Shown here piece by piece: positions 36,805-48,637 of a DNA stretch of 64,000 nucleotides (the stretch's first letter is position 1; every line of letters starts with the position of its first letter). The notes below the pieces were generated by a model, which made no database searches, was not told the DNA's origin, and saw only the letters and a list, made by a program, of their open reading frames with translations. Position numbers and translations under genes: made by a program. The DNA lies in contig JAYMSP010000039.1 of assembly GCA_036897095.1 (NCBI GenBank), positions 44,734 to 108,733 of the forward strand, in the 5' to 3' direction. Source of the DNA: Plantago elongata. Taxonomy: Eukaryota > Streptophyta > Magnoliopsida > Lamiales > Plantaginaceae.

Positions 36805-39800
36805 AACTATTCTTGTCAATAAGTTTTGTACATTATTTTTGCTCCTTGAGGAAGGGGGTGAAGTTGTATGATGGCTCTTTAGATAAGGCGTCTACTATAT
36901 GGTTATGTCCTACAATTAATTCGACTATTATATGATTATCATAATGAGAAAGTATTGTATCCATGAGAATGTGTTAACTACTATTATTGTCATTTGGTAT
37001 AGTAGGCGTGCGTCATTATGCTTGCTGAAATTATGATAGTCGATAACTTTACACTTAAGCACGGTGTAGGCGTGTACCTTAAATATATTGTATATAAACT
37101 TCAACTTTAAATGAAGGATCAAATTAAAGGTATCTACAACACAATTTTTAGAAATAGAACATCTTTAAATTTCCCAATTTGACAGTGCAAAATCATTTTC
37201 AATAAGAACCTGTTATGATTAAGATATAAACACACGAAGAAGAAAATGAAAAGGGCATGCTAGTATACAGCTAGCTAGGTACAAATGTGATATTATAGGA
37301 GAGATTCTGAAATGTACAGTTTTGTACAGCCAATAAATTCTACGTACACTACAACACACGCATTAAAGCTACACTTAACAAATTTGGCAGTAGTAAGTTA
37401 AATGACAGCAGATTGAAGATTTGGTTTAACTGTAAATAGACAGATTTTGTTTCCTATTGTGATTTTGTTATGGTTCTCCGATCTTTCTTTCCAAAACAAC
37501 TGTCTATCTCTTTCTTTCCACAGTATTCTTTTTACACAATAATATACAGTGATGGTTATTCTTGATGTAGAAGTAAAATTCAATCGTATTTAAACATCAA
37601 CGAAACAACATGATCAACCGTATCGATCCAAAAGGTCAAGCACTAACTGACCATGGTCGTTGTGTGATGTACACAATTGAAACAGGGGTGTATTACTGTA
37701 TTTAGCATTTACACCTGAGTGATATGTTATTAATTAGGTTTTATTGGGTTAAAAGTTAAAAGCATTCTTTAAGATTACCTTTCCTTACTACTACTGCTAC
37801 TACTACGTATTGTTAGGTATGTCAGGTCCAATTCAAACAGAGATAAGAAATGAAATAGCAATGTTTGCTTTAATGCAATCGTCCGTATCTGAAAATTTTG
37901 ATAATGTGTTGCCTTTAAAATCCTATTTCAAAGTACAAATGATGCTAACTTGTCACCATGGATGCTGAAATATCATTGACCCCACTCATTCATTTCTCTA
38001 ACATATGCATAACATTGTTGTTTCATAATCTTTGATAACATTAGTAATATAAATGGACCTATTGATATGCCACTGCTAGTACCATTCATGTAGTATTTGA
38101 GTAATGATATCGTTCAATGTCATGGCACGTTACTTTCGCAATCCTCATGTACAAAGAAATATTATGACGCTATTTGGGATTCACCTCATAGAGGTTGACT
38201 CGAACCCCATACCATGCACTACATTATCAAACATAGTAGATAAACTAATATTTTGCATTTGATAAGAATTTATGATAATAGGGCTTAGTAATGCATTGAG
38301 TTATGAAGTCAGATTCATAACGAAACTACATATAAGAATACTTTGAATACTTGACTTGAATTTACAGCTAGAAATTTTTTGAAAAGATCAAACTCATCTA
38401 ATCTTCATGCAAGATAAAAATCTGTCAAAAATAAGCATCATAGTAATAAAGTTTGACATTTATTTAAATCCATGAGCGTAACAGTTAACAGTACTCATGA
38501 GGAGATTCTGAAATGATAAATCAAGAAAACGCATTTATTTACACAGAGAATCATATTATGACGAGATGTGGCAAAACTCGATCGATAGATTGACCTGTCT
38601 CAAAATTATGAATTACATATCATACAGATGATGACGACCATTTGGTTATCGTATCAATGAAAAATCATCTGAATTGATGGGACATTTCATAGACCATTTA
38701 CCTTTTTCTTTTCAACAATTAAATATCTTGAATAATATATATCCTCAAATTACTACAATCCGCGTAGTTTATTTCAATCTTTTTACCAAGGATAATTATC
38801 TCGAAACAGAAGTGAAGAGAATGTTTGAAAGCCTGCATCAATACATACAAGTTAAAACTTAAAAGGCTCAAGAACTTTCATGAAAAGGTGATACTGATAT
38901 ATACAAAGCTATTTCCATGCCTGAGAACTTATTGCTTGTGCATTTCCACTCAACAACAAAATTGTACATCTATTGCGTGCTCATAGGTCAATTTCAAAGG
39001 ACCGTATGAAAAACCCAATCAACTATGTTATGTACCTGACACTTCTATATTTCAAAACTTTACTTCAGGATAACATATTTACCATATATTCGTATCATAT
39101 ATAGGCTCTAAACATCTTTCTTTAGCTGGGTAAGACACAGCTAAACACATAGCCCTTAGTCCCTAACCCCTTATTACAGGTGCTGGAGTTAGACTTGTAT
39201 TAATCTGATCAACGGGCATTTTGCAAAACTAGTAATCAGGTATTAAACCAAACCCTATGCAAGAAAGTCGCATTACTAGTCGATTTTATGTGGTACATCC
39301 TAATTCACAAAATCAGAACCTGGAATATGCCTGAGATAACAAGTCCTTTGCAGAATTTCAAAACAACAAACCGTAATCATCATCCATTTTATGGACATGC
39401 AAATAGCAACACTCTGTAGCAAAGCAAGTTGATATTTTACACCGACTAGACAAATATTCTTTATCATGCTAGACATGTAATTCAAAGCTTCAGGACAAAC
39501 TTATCGTGTCCAAGAAATAAGCACCTGGCCAGACTGTTGAGCCATAATCAATGGAAAACAACTATGCATATGAAGCTAAACATATCAACATCATACCCAC
39601 CTGAAAATTTGTGAATGTCCAATGCTAAGTATCAACTACCTTAGTAAAAGTGCCCATCATAGTCCGAAGATCAGAATTTTATGTGTGTGATGCAATTTAA
39701 ACTTAAATGAACATATACTAGCACATCCTTGAACATTGCACAACCACCATCCCTGACTTGTTACTTAGCACGAGACCCATCAATACTTTATTCTCAGACA

Positions 39801-40300
39801 GATCATTTTAGTTAATGTTACATAGCTCCTTGAACGAGCAGAGTTCTTCGTACTACATACTTTATTTGCCAGAACTGATGGATTAAATTGTGGAAAAAAA
39901 CTAAATTGTAACAAACTACAGCAACTAATTAACATGTCCAATCTGATCCACATAGCATGTCAAATGCCATAAATGATGTAGCAGAGAAAGCAATTGTAGC
40001 TAACTAGATATAACATGCAACGTCACCGAGAAATAGGAGTAATGGCTGATCCAGTCCACGACTCTATTTCTCATCTTTTATTTTGACAAATATTTTTAAT
40101 GAAATACATACATGCAAGGAAAAAATGAGAATTGAAAACGCAACCAAGAGTCTATACTAATTCAAGTTTTGCAAATTGTCAACATACGATGTTGAAGGGA
40201 GCTTCCAAAGCAGTGAAATGGTAAATGTTAAATACAATTCAGAAATGAAGTAACCCACAAATTATTCATCAAACTTCATTTCACAGTGCTTGTAAAGGAA
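36805..40300. other. Intergenic stretch between EPFL2-like gene and COX6A
   Basis: AT-rich, with only short frames lacking motifs. No element with readable ends was found. Confidence 0.45.
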
Positions 40301-41980
40301 TCAGTGATCCTTCTTTCGCTCAAACAGACCATCTGGACCTGCAACACAATATCAAATGTAGAGATCAGGACAGATAATAGATTTTTTGCAAGGGACTTAC
40401 ATGACCGTTCTTCCCATCTTAAATATGTGAATTATCGCTTAGTAGATAGAACAGAACTTCATGATTTTTTTCTTTTTTTAGATGCTATCTAGTCAATGTG
40501 ACAAATGTTAATTTTAGTTTTCTCGGGGACTTGTTTAGAAATTCCAAAAGCTTAAATATTGTGCCAACTGCCAAGTTTTGAGCAATTTCAAATAACATGG
40601 AAAAAGAATTGAGAATGAACTAGCTCTCAGATCAGATACTTAAAAAACAAAGATAATAAACCCAAAAAATAACAATTGTCTAGAAATATCTCTGGAAATA
40701 GACATACCCGAAAGCTAATACCCCACTCCAAGAAAAAAAAAAGAATAAAGTAATTTCAACATGTTATATTAAGATAAGAACTGAGTAAGATTATAATGAT
40801 CAGTGCACAAAGAATCTGGGATCACAATAATTCAAGATTATTTTAATTTATGAACTACCATTAAAGAGTATGAAGCTGGTTTGCTAACTGCAAAAAATCT
40901 CAAGGACTTAGGAGTCAAAGGCTCAAAGCAGCCGTGCTAAGCCTAAAACTATAAAGAACTACTCGCAAATTGAGCAAATTAATCCGAACTCCAGAAGTAC
41001 AATTTCTGTTTGATCGAGGTACACTGTCAGAGAGAGATTTGTACAAATAAAATTATCTGGAATTTTCTATATAATAAGACTAACCCTCAAGGCAAGAGAA
41101 ACGTTTGTCTTCCTCAAATTAGCTACTAAGCAGCATAGGTTTCGTCTTATTTTTTGAAAATATGTTTCTTAATGGCATACTCAATTACATTGCCATCCAG
41201 CCCAATTCATTCTCTGTCATAGCATCAATACCAAGCTTTGTTAATATACATACTTTCAACATTCCATGCTATCCTACGGTGGGCAACGTTACAATGCATA
41301 ACACAGAAATAATTAAACGAACAGCAGAAAAAAGCTCAAACTATCAGCGAAACGTACCCCATGGAAACTCCTTGTTACGGATGTGCAAGTATGGATATGC
41401 CTGAACAGCAAAATAAAACATCCCACATTAGAACCGGTAATGACACGATACGCAGATAACAAACATCTAGCACGAAAGCCGAATAAAGTGCTTACAGGCT
41501 GCTCCTCTGAATGGTCATGATTCTTTGAGAGGCAATAGGCAGCTAAACCGGTGCATGATGCTGCACCTAAATACGTGATCTTCTGCCACTTTGAAGCCTC
41601 AGCTGAATCAAATCACGGCCAAAATACAAACATAAACAACAGGATTTTCCTTTTAACATCAAAGCAGTAATATCAAATTCTCTACATGGCATAAAATAGG
41701 AGGCCTAAATCTATCAAACACGATATGCGAATTCGGAATCTAATCGAGTCTCAATCGATAAAACTATATCCAATACGTTCAATATGATTAAAGTTGAAAA
41801 GCAATTTAAGATTGAAAGTTTAATTAGGTCAAAATTGAAATAGAATCGGATTGTACCAGCTTCTTCGAGAGGAGAGGAGGAAGAGGAAAAGGATCGGTTG
41901 GAAGCTGGAGCGGCGCCTGGAGCAGAAACGCGGCTGCGTAGGGCGGTTCGGAGGCCAGATCTGACAATCGTCGACGCCAT
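40301..41980 (-). CDS. COX6A: Cytochrome c oxidase subunit 6a, mitochondrial
   Basis: Four exons on the minus strand, 41980-41857, 41602-41496, 41400-41358 and 40338-40301, give 103 residues. Residues 1 to about 36 are rich in Arg, Ser and Ala with no acids, a mitochondrial targeting sequence. WQKITYLGAASC leads into a single membrane span (about 50-66). The C-terminal half has the subunit 6a signature AYPYLHIRNKEFPWG then PDGLFE. It is a nuclear-encoded structural subunit of complex IV on the intermembrane-space side of the inner membrane. Intron 3 is about 1 kb. The end FERKKDH is basic, unlike the shorter FEV-type end I recall in other plants. All splice sites are GT-AG. Confidence 0.93.
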
Positions 41981-43270
41981 TTTCGCGAGTCTTCTCGAGG
42001 TTTTTTTTTCTCTTTTCTGTGTCCTCTGTGGCTCTGTTGATATTGTTCGTCTGCTTAATTTAAGCTGAAACAGATGTTCTAGAGACTAGAGTATACGAAA
42101 TTGCAAGGAACAAACGAGTTTAGTCTAGGCCCAACTGTATTTTTTCCTGAAGAAGTCCAATCCAAAGAGCGATAACCACACTAGGCCCATTTAGTGAAAC
42201 ATCCCGGGCTGAGGTCCGACCTTTAGACTCGTGCATTTAGTCATGTGCCCGGTCTACTTCTCTCCAAACGATATGATATTGATTGTACTAGTACATATAA
42301 TATCATGTTTGACATGCTGGGATACTTTCGAGTTTGTCACCCTATCTTAAAGTTGATTAAGAAACAAGACATTTAACTTGACAATTGAGGAGTCGATTTG
42401 TGAAATGAATACACACCTTATAAGTATCATTCACAACTACTTTTAATCATTATAATTAAATTCTTGAAGTGTTACGTCAAGTATCTAAATCAACTTCATA
42501 TATATTGGACATCATGATTAAAACATAATCTCTTAATATACTCGCGTAACAACTTTAATAAGAGGATTAAAGTTGACTATTATAATTGAAGTGATCAAAA
42601 TTAGGCAGCTCTTAAATGAAAAATATAGGACAATCTTACTTTAAAAGAAATGAAACCCAACAATGTTACATTAAATATCTTATAGTTATATGCGCATTGA
42701 TTTGTTATAGATCATGAATTTAAATACTAAAAAAAGTTTTTTGAGGGCGTTATATAATTAAAATTTAATAAGGTATGAACGAATAATTCATTCTTACAAA
42801 TTGAAATTCACAGAGCAATTCCGAATGATGACTTTAAGTCGGGGGTGGAATATCGTCAACCTATTGCATTGTTTGGGTAATAAGCAACTCCTATAATCAT
42901 GTTATAAATAATTTCATGGAAACCAATTACATGTGAAAGAGTGTCAAACTACACGCATAAATATAGTTGTTCGGTTTCATGCTTTTGTGAGAAATTAAAA
43001 GGTTAAGTATTAAGACTATGTTATCTTCAATTAAAAACATATTTAGTTCAATTTAGTAGGAGTAGTGAGGTGGCATTGCGGCGATGGAGTTGCCTGAGAG
43101 AAGGAGTCGCCGCGACGATGGAGTGAAGAAACCGACTAGAGTGAACTGAGCAAGAAAGCGATTAGTGTGAGTAAACGTTTGGACTAATTTGTCGGTACTT
43201 TTTGTAACTAGAGAAAAAAGAAGGGCAGGCAAGTCAGACATGATAGAAAATGAATAGACCGAATGTTTGT

Positions 43271-43330
43271 TTATGAACTTAAATTGAGTTTGAACCAATT
43301 TTATGAACTTAAATTGAGTTTGAACCAATT
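43271..43330. repeat. Perfect 30-bp tandem duplication (two copies)
   Basis: Two identical 30-bp units, each beginning TTATGAACTTAAATTG and ending GAACCAATT, lie head to tail without spacer. Perfect identity suggests a recent replication-slippage event. Confidence 0.9.
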
Positions 43331-43562
43331 TTCTTATTTGGTTATCCATTACAATATTCAATTTCAATTTAATTACTATTCAAATACATATTTTCATATT
43401 ATTATACCTACAAAACATATAATACTAACACCGAACACAAAAAACAAAATTCAACTCCAATTTAATTAATATTCATCAATTTAAATTTAATCAAGATCAT
43501 AGAACCATACATGCCGAGAGCATTTAAATGGACACTCACCTCCTCTAGTTAATTTGTTTCTT

Positions 43563-43730
43563 TAAAAAAAGAACAATATTATTAATCAAGCCAACAAGGA
43601 ATCACAAGAAATATCGGCCGAGAACAATAAAAATGAAAAGTCAGACAAAGTGACTACATCAGCCAAACAAAGTTAAATCAAAACAAATATAGTATCATCA
43701 AAAAATGCACATCCTCCGATAATTGTTGAA
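43563..43730 (-). repeat. Probable LINE 3' end, minus strand
   Basis: Read on the minus strand, TTTGTTTGGCTGATGTAG and CTTGTTGGCTTGATTAATAA lead to a short terminal homopolymer. It resembles the other LINE-like tails in this window. The boundaries are approximate. Confidence 0.35.
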
Positions 43731-44127
43731 GTAGATCAAATTCCACAACGAAAATGTCATTGGGCCTCGATTTTCTCGCATAAAAGTCAGTAATTCACCG
43801 TTTATTTTGTGATGATGTTCCATCTTTAAGCAAATCTTTCTGGTAAAATCGTGTATTAAGATATAATCATGATCACCTATATACAATCTAGGCCCCTGCA
43901 ACAAAATGTGAAATTAAATAATCGATCTATAATGATTATGATTATGAAGTGTATGACTCGCCTCGTTGTAAGTATTCACAAACACATTCACACAAGACTG
44001 GATCTTATTCCATCGACAATCTACACATTTAATGTTCAACTTTATTTATTTATATTTTATATAGTTATTTCAGTTTAATTACATCTTAACACAAATTAGT
44101 GAGTAGGGAGGGGACATGCATATATAG

Positions 44128-44206
44128 CCTCTTCCCATCCAATAATTTGGAAGATTTTTCCAATTAACGCCCCTTCCCCTCTAATAATGTGGAAGATTTT
44201 TCCAAT
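44128..44206. repeat. Imperfect 42-bp direct duplication
   Basis: CCTCTTCCCATCCAATAAT..GGAAGATTTTTCCAAT is followed 42 bp later by a near copy. Each contains the short palindrome GGAAGATTTTTCC. Confidence 0.7.
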
Positions 44207-44483
44207 GGACACACGTAACTTGAAAACAAGATTATCATATCTCACTTTACAATTCCAATCGAACCATGGAGCCATACGTTTGCTCTTTTGCCAATAAAAA
44301 TTCGCAGGGCTCTTGTAGGGTTATTTTAATTTCATGGATAGCAGCCAGAGGTCAAAACTCAGTAATTAAGAAGACAAATAAAATAAATTTATAATTTCTT
44401 TTGTTCATATATAAGCCGTCAAAATCTAACTACAAGCCTAAGATATTGGTCATAACTCTTCTAGTCTAGTTTTCAAAATTGGA

Positions 44484-45566
44484 TCATGGTCCAAGCGAAA
44501 GGCTCATCAAACTCCTCAATGTGACCGTTGCATTTGATTGCTCAAAACTTAATTCATTGGAAGCTTCAAAGTCTCGCTCTCCATCGAAACGACAATCCTC
44601 TGTAAACCCAAACGACTCTACAACATCTTTCGTGCTCCAACCAGCACGTAACAAACTGATCGAGAGTAATCTCACTCGCTTCCTTACACTTTCCTTATCA
44701 AGTGGGGGCTCATCTAACCGAGAATCACGTACCACTTCGTGACACTCGTCCATCATCATCATTTCCTTCACGTCTTCCTCTTTCCACCCTCCATCTCTCA
44801 ACTTCAACGAAATCTCCTCAAAGCACCCACCAAAAACTCCATTGATCCACCACCTATTGCGTGGGGTCACATTTTCACCACTATTCACCCTATTTTCAAC
44901 ATTTGTAGCCAAATTTGTCCAAAACTCAATTTCACGTGCCTCCTTTGCAGCCCAAGCAGGAGGTGTAAATACATCTCTTGACCCTATTTGATACGAATCC
45001 TCATCACTTTCAGTAAATTGAACCCGTTGGAAAAAACCCGAAATGTCAAAGCTCCAAACACTCACATCACCACCATCAACATAAAAGACCGGGTTACCCG
45101 CTAAAACCGGTTCAGACGGGAGATACAAATTCTTGTAAACCGGAACAAGAGCTGGAGCCCGTTCTAAAATCCCACCCACCAATTTAACAGCCCGATCAGC
45201 ATCCTTGGGCCTTTCACCCCAATCGTCCACCCAAAATCCATTTTTTAAAACATCTTTACAAATCCCCAAGACTGGCAATCTTATCAAAACCTCTAGCTGT
45301 TGTCTAGACGAAGATCGCCAGTTAGGAAAACCCGCCCCTACCGGAAGTCCTTCTTGGAGCACGGACCGAAGATCAGGCGGGAATTTGAAACCGAGAGAGG
45401 ACTCCAAATCGGAAAACTCCTCTTCCGATAGCCCGGTCTCTACCGGAATGTTGGCATCTTGTAAATGCAGAATCAAATTCTTGGCATAAGCTGCAAATGA
45501 AAAGCAAACTCTTAAAGGTTTTGCATGGGAAATTCTTTGTGGCTCTACTCTTGTTGTTTTCGCCAT
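44484..45566 (-). CDS. SMI1/KNR4 (SUKH)-like protein of unknown function
   Basis: A single exon of 360 codons with a clear Met start and no upstream in-frame extension. Residues about 45-180 look like a SUKH/SMI1-KNR4 fold: LSEEEFSDLESSLGFKFP at the start, LRSVLQEGLPVGAGFPNW, then LVPVYKNLYLPSEP and NPVFYVDGGDVSVWSFDI. The family in yeast and bacteria mediates protein interactions; the plant role is unknown to me. The C-terminal part carries two similar short segments, LRDGGWKEEDVKEM (about 256-269) and LRAGWSTKDVVESF (about 306-319). Intronless structure and acidic/basic patches are ordinary for this plant family. Domain assignment is by eye; the gene itself is very likely real. Confidence 0.85.
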   Translation of the reverse strand: MAKTTRVEPQRISHAKPLRVCFSFAAYAKNLILHLQDANIPVETGLSEEEFSDLESSLGFKFPPDLRSVLQEGLPVGAGFPNWRSSSRQQLEVLIRLPVLGICKDVLKNGFWVDDWGERPKDADRAVKLVGGILERAPALVPVYKNLYLPSEPVLAGNPVFYVDGGDVSVWSFDISGFFQRVQFTESDEDSYQIGSRDVFTPPAWAAKEAREIEFWTNLATNVENRVNSGENVTPRNRWWINGVFGGCFEEISLKLRDGGWKEEDVKEMMMMDECHEVVRDSRLDEPPLDKESVRKRVRLLSISLLRAGWSTKDVVESFGFTEDCRFDGERDFEASNELSFEQSNATVTLRSLMSLSLGP

Positions 45567-47262
45567 GGACGGCTAATACAAAACGATGTCCAAAGCTTTG
45601 TAGTTTATACTATACGTGCAGGCTTTAAAAACCTCAAGAACGTAAGCTAAAATCAAAATGACACGGTTTTGATACATATAATGGATAAAGTTAAATAATT
45701 TAGTTATGATTTTGCAGACATTTAAGGGATTGATTCGAAATATTTGGAGCCGAAAAGGACTTTTTTGACTTAGTCGGTTGATTTTTTAAAAGTGGAAGTC
45801 CTCTTTGTGAGTATCGACTGGAAAGTAACGTGAAATAAAATTTCAGTTCAGGAGTGGAATTTTATTATAAACTAGAAAATGAGATAAAAGTCGTAATCAT
45901 GGTTTAAATATTGCTGGAATCGTTCATTTTTCTCTTTGCCTTCTTTGACTGGTTTCATTTCATGCAAGTGTTTTTTGTACGGCAGAAAATTAATTCCTCA
46001 TGGAAAAGATGATGAGATTTCCAAATGTCAAATGTTTCAAAATGTGACAAAAGAAAAATGTTAATTTTGTTATGTTAATATTATAAAGAACATAAACTGT
46101 AACTGAAATCTTGTGAAAAATAGTATTTACTAAAATTTTAAAAAGCGGATTTAATTATATTAATTTAGCTTCATACTTCTTCAAAGGAACCGATAAAATT
46201 TGCTCGTCATGCCCATGACCGGTCTATCAAACTCTGAAAATGCCTAAAGTTTTGGATCTCAAGCTCCTCTTTTTAGATGATATGATACATGCTAACATAG
46301 CAAGAAGGAGCCGGAAATGCGATGTAATGCTACTTTCCATTGTAGAGTTGGTATAATGAGGTTGCGACATAATGTGTACTTTTTTTAACATTTATTATGC
46401 TTTTATAAAAATTTAATATACTATTTCACGGTTAAGGAAATTAAACAAGTACTTTAAAAGTAACCTTTTCTAGTTTCGTTTGATTTCGTAGAAATTAATC
46501 TTCTTTAAAATATACATAAATAATTGGAAGGTTTTAATCCTAACTAGTTATTAAATCTGATTACTAGTTTATGGAACCCAATTCGTAGACCAATGCGAGT
46601 ACTCTCTACAACTCTTCAAATAACACGCTGTCACTAATGAATACATAAACTTTAGTTACTCGTATATCATAACATTTATTTAGAGAAACATTTAACTCTT
46701 ATGGATGAATTCCCTCAAAAAGGTGCAAGGCAATGAGTGTAGCGTGTCTTGAAGTTTTTATTGAAATTTTGGACTTTTGATTATTTTTACTTTGATATAT
46801 AAAAAAGATTTATTGAAATTAGACTTGGGCGGCAAATAACAACATTATCATGTGCCACCAAGCCGTGTACTTTGGTGGACTCCTCAAATGGCCACTAATA
46901 CTTGAGCCCGTTGAACAATGATCTCACTGGGCCGTCATCCAACCATCTCAGCCTGCGCACCAACTTACTCCGACATATCATATGTATCTTAACCATTTTA
47001 TTACTGTTATTACTCTTTACTTATAATCCACAAATAATTAGTGATAAAATGTATATTACGTTATGATATAGTAATATTTTATGTCATTTTATGTATTACA
47101 TATTGCCGATTTTTAGTAAAAGTTAAAATGTCTTCCGTTTATATGATGTTTATTAATTTATTTTGCTCATTTCATATTATCGTTTTTCTGAAAAATTACT
47201 CATTATAGTTTATAGTACATCGCAAATGATTTAAGTGAAATATTTAGGTGTGGCCTTGGTCG
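45567..47262. other. Gene-poor intergenic DNA
   Basis: No gene or element with readable ends seen. Confidence 0.5.
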
Positions 47263-47265
47263 TAA

Positions 47266-47360
47266 GGTTGTGTTCTATTTAACTGAAGATCACTTCAGTT
47301 TAATCTATTTTAGTCCAATTCAGTTTTATTCAAAAAATATCAGTTAAAAAGAATACATTC
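47266..47360. mobile_element. CAGTT-family MITE, 95-bp copy with TAA target duplication
   Basis: GGTTGTGTTCTATTTAACTG at the left and the inverse of CAGTTAAAAAGAATACATTC at the right are flanked by TAA at 47263-47265 and 47361-47363. The core is ATCACTTCAGTTTAATC. A 3-bp TAA/TTA duplication points to PIF/Harbinger (Tourist-like) mobilisation. Confidence 0.8.
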
Positions 47361-48280
47361 TAACTCGTGACAAAACCAGCCGGTGTCGTGTATATGATTC
47401 CGACCGTTTGTAGTATTACTTCTTGGATCAATTACCAAGACTAGAAAATTACACGCATGGCATTCACTAATCGCCATTTAATTTATTCGTTGGGATCCAA
47501 AATAGATTAATTACAGTTGGATCTTGTCTAACTTCATATCTACCCAGCTAAATACTTTACTCCTCGATACAATTCATAAAGTAATTCACCATTTATTACC
47601 ATTTCTTTTACAGTCACAGACTACAGTACATTATTCTCATAATTTCTAACAGGTGGTGAATTATTCTTACGGACAGGAACAAATTAAACTTGGACAATAG
47701 GACAAGTAGGGCAAAATATTTGATTTTACTAAATTATTAGTGTATAAATTATGTAAATCCGTCGAACTATCATATATTCGTAAGTCGCAAGTAATTTATT
47801 CAGCTTTCTTAGTTCAGTAAAAACCTGAAAGTTTTGTCTCCTTTGGCTGTGGACTGTTTTAGGAAATATTATTCGCAGATTAATCATATATTCGTGCGGC
47901 TAATTAAAAAGAATATTAAGCATGATTGATGCATGTGTAATTATGTCATGATGTCGTTGACTTGTGTGAACAAAATGGTGAATTATCAGTCTAATTACGC
48001 GGGCCATGTTTCAGGTCACCCTAATGTTTTGTTTATCGCAAAAAAAAACGATCATATGTTTGTTTGACCAATCACGGGTAGAATATAAACATTATCAAAA
48101 GCTAAATCATACAAGCTATTAAATATGTATTTGTTGCTATCTTATAAGTTATCTTGGCTAGCTAGCTGCATATATCATTATATCTTGGAGTTGTTTTCAC
48201 GTAAAAGTGGATTTTTTACGTTATAATTACCGGTAATTAATTAATCATGGATAATGTTTATATATTATATATATTATTAT

Positions 48281-48475
48281 TTTTTAAATCAGTCAAAATT
48301 ATATTAGTAAGAGTTAAGAACTCTCAGTGAAACAATTACAAAGAAAGTAATAGCTACAAAGCGAAATATCGTTTAAACCATCTAAAGAAATACTTAGCCA
48401 AGACTATGAAAATAACCAAAGCCAATTACAAACGTGAAAATCACATGAATCTCATATTTCCGCACCAAAGGAAAC
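48281..48475 (-). repeat. Probable LINE 3' end, minus strand
   Basis: On the minus strand it contains TTGTAATTGGCTTTGG, TTTCTTTGTAATTG and ACTAATATAATTTTGACTG, followed by an A-rich run. This style is the same as the other LINE-like tails here. Its 5' side abuts the MITE at 48479. Confidence 0.4.
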
Positions 48476-48478
48476 TAA

Positions 48479-48637
48479 GGGGCTGATTGGTATAGAATTT
48501 GAATGGGCATTTGGATGGATTTTGGTGAAATTGTATTTGGAATGGAATTGAAATAGGGATATTTGAAGTGTTTTTTAGGCCAAATCACTGTTCATCGAAC
48601 CAAATAAATCGATTACAATGCCAGACTAAACAGCCCC
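48479..48637. mobile_element. 159-bp PIF/Harbinger (Tourist-like) MITE, best copy
   Basis: TAA (48476-48478) | GGGGCTGATTGGTATAGAAT ... CTAAACAGCCCC | TAA (48638-48640). The termini are inverted GGGGCTG plus imperfect extension, and the 3-bp TAA duplication is that of PIF/Harbinger-type MITEs. Related copies lie at 56794-56952 (also 159 bp) and about 1753-1907. Confidence 0.88.

Larger units (their letters stand above)
41981..44483. other. Intergenic stretch between COX6A and the SUKH-like gene
   Basis: Contains a 30-bp tandem duplication (43271-43330), a LINE-like tail (about 43563-43730) and a 42-bp imperfect duplication (44128-44206). The minus-strand frame 43053-43367 includes the 30-bp duplication and is unlikely to be a gene. 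Confidence 0.45.

Noticed and set aside
36928-37122. Minus-strand 64-codon frame downstream of the EPFL gene
   Set aside because: Hydrophobic by AT-richness only; no conserved cysteines, so not a second EPFL or other secreted peptide.
43053-43367. 104-codon minus-strand frame
   Set aside because: Its N-terminal part is the translated 30-bp duplication; no family resemblance.
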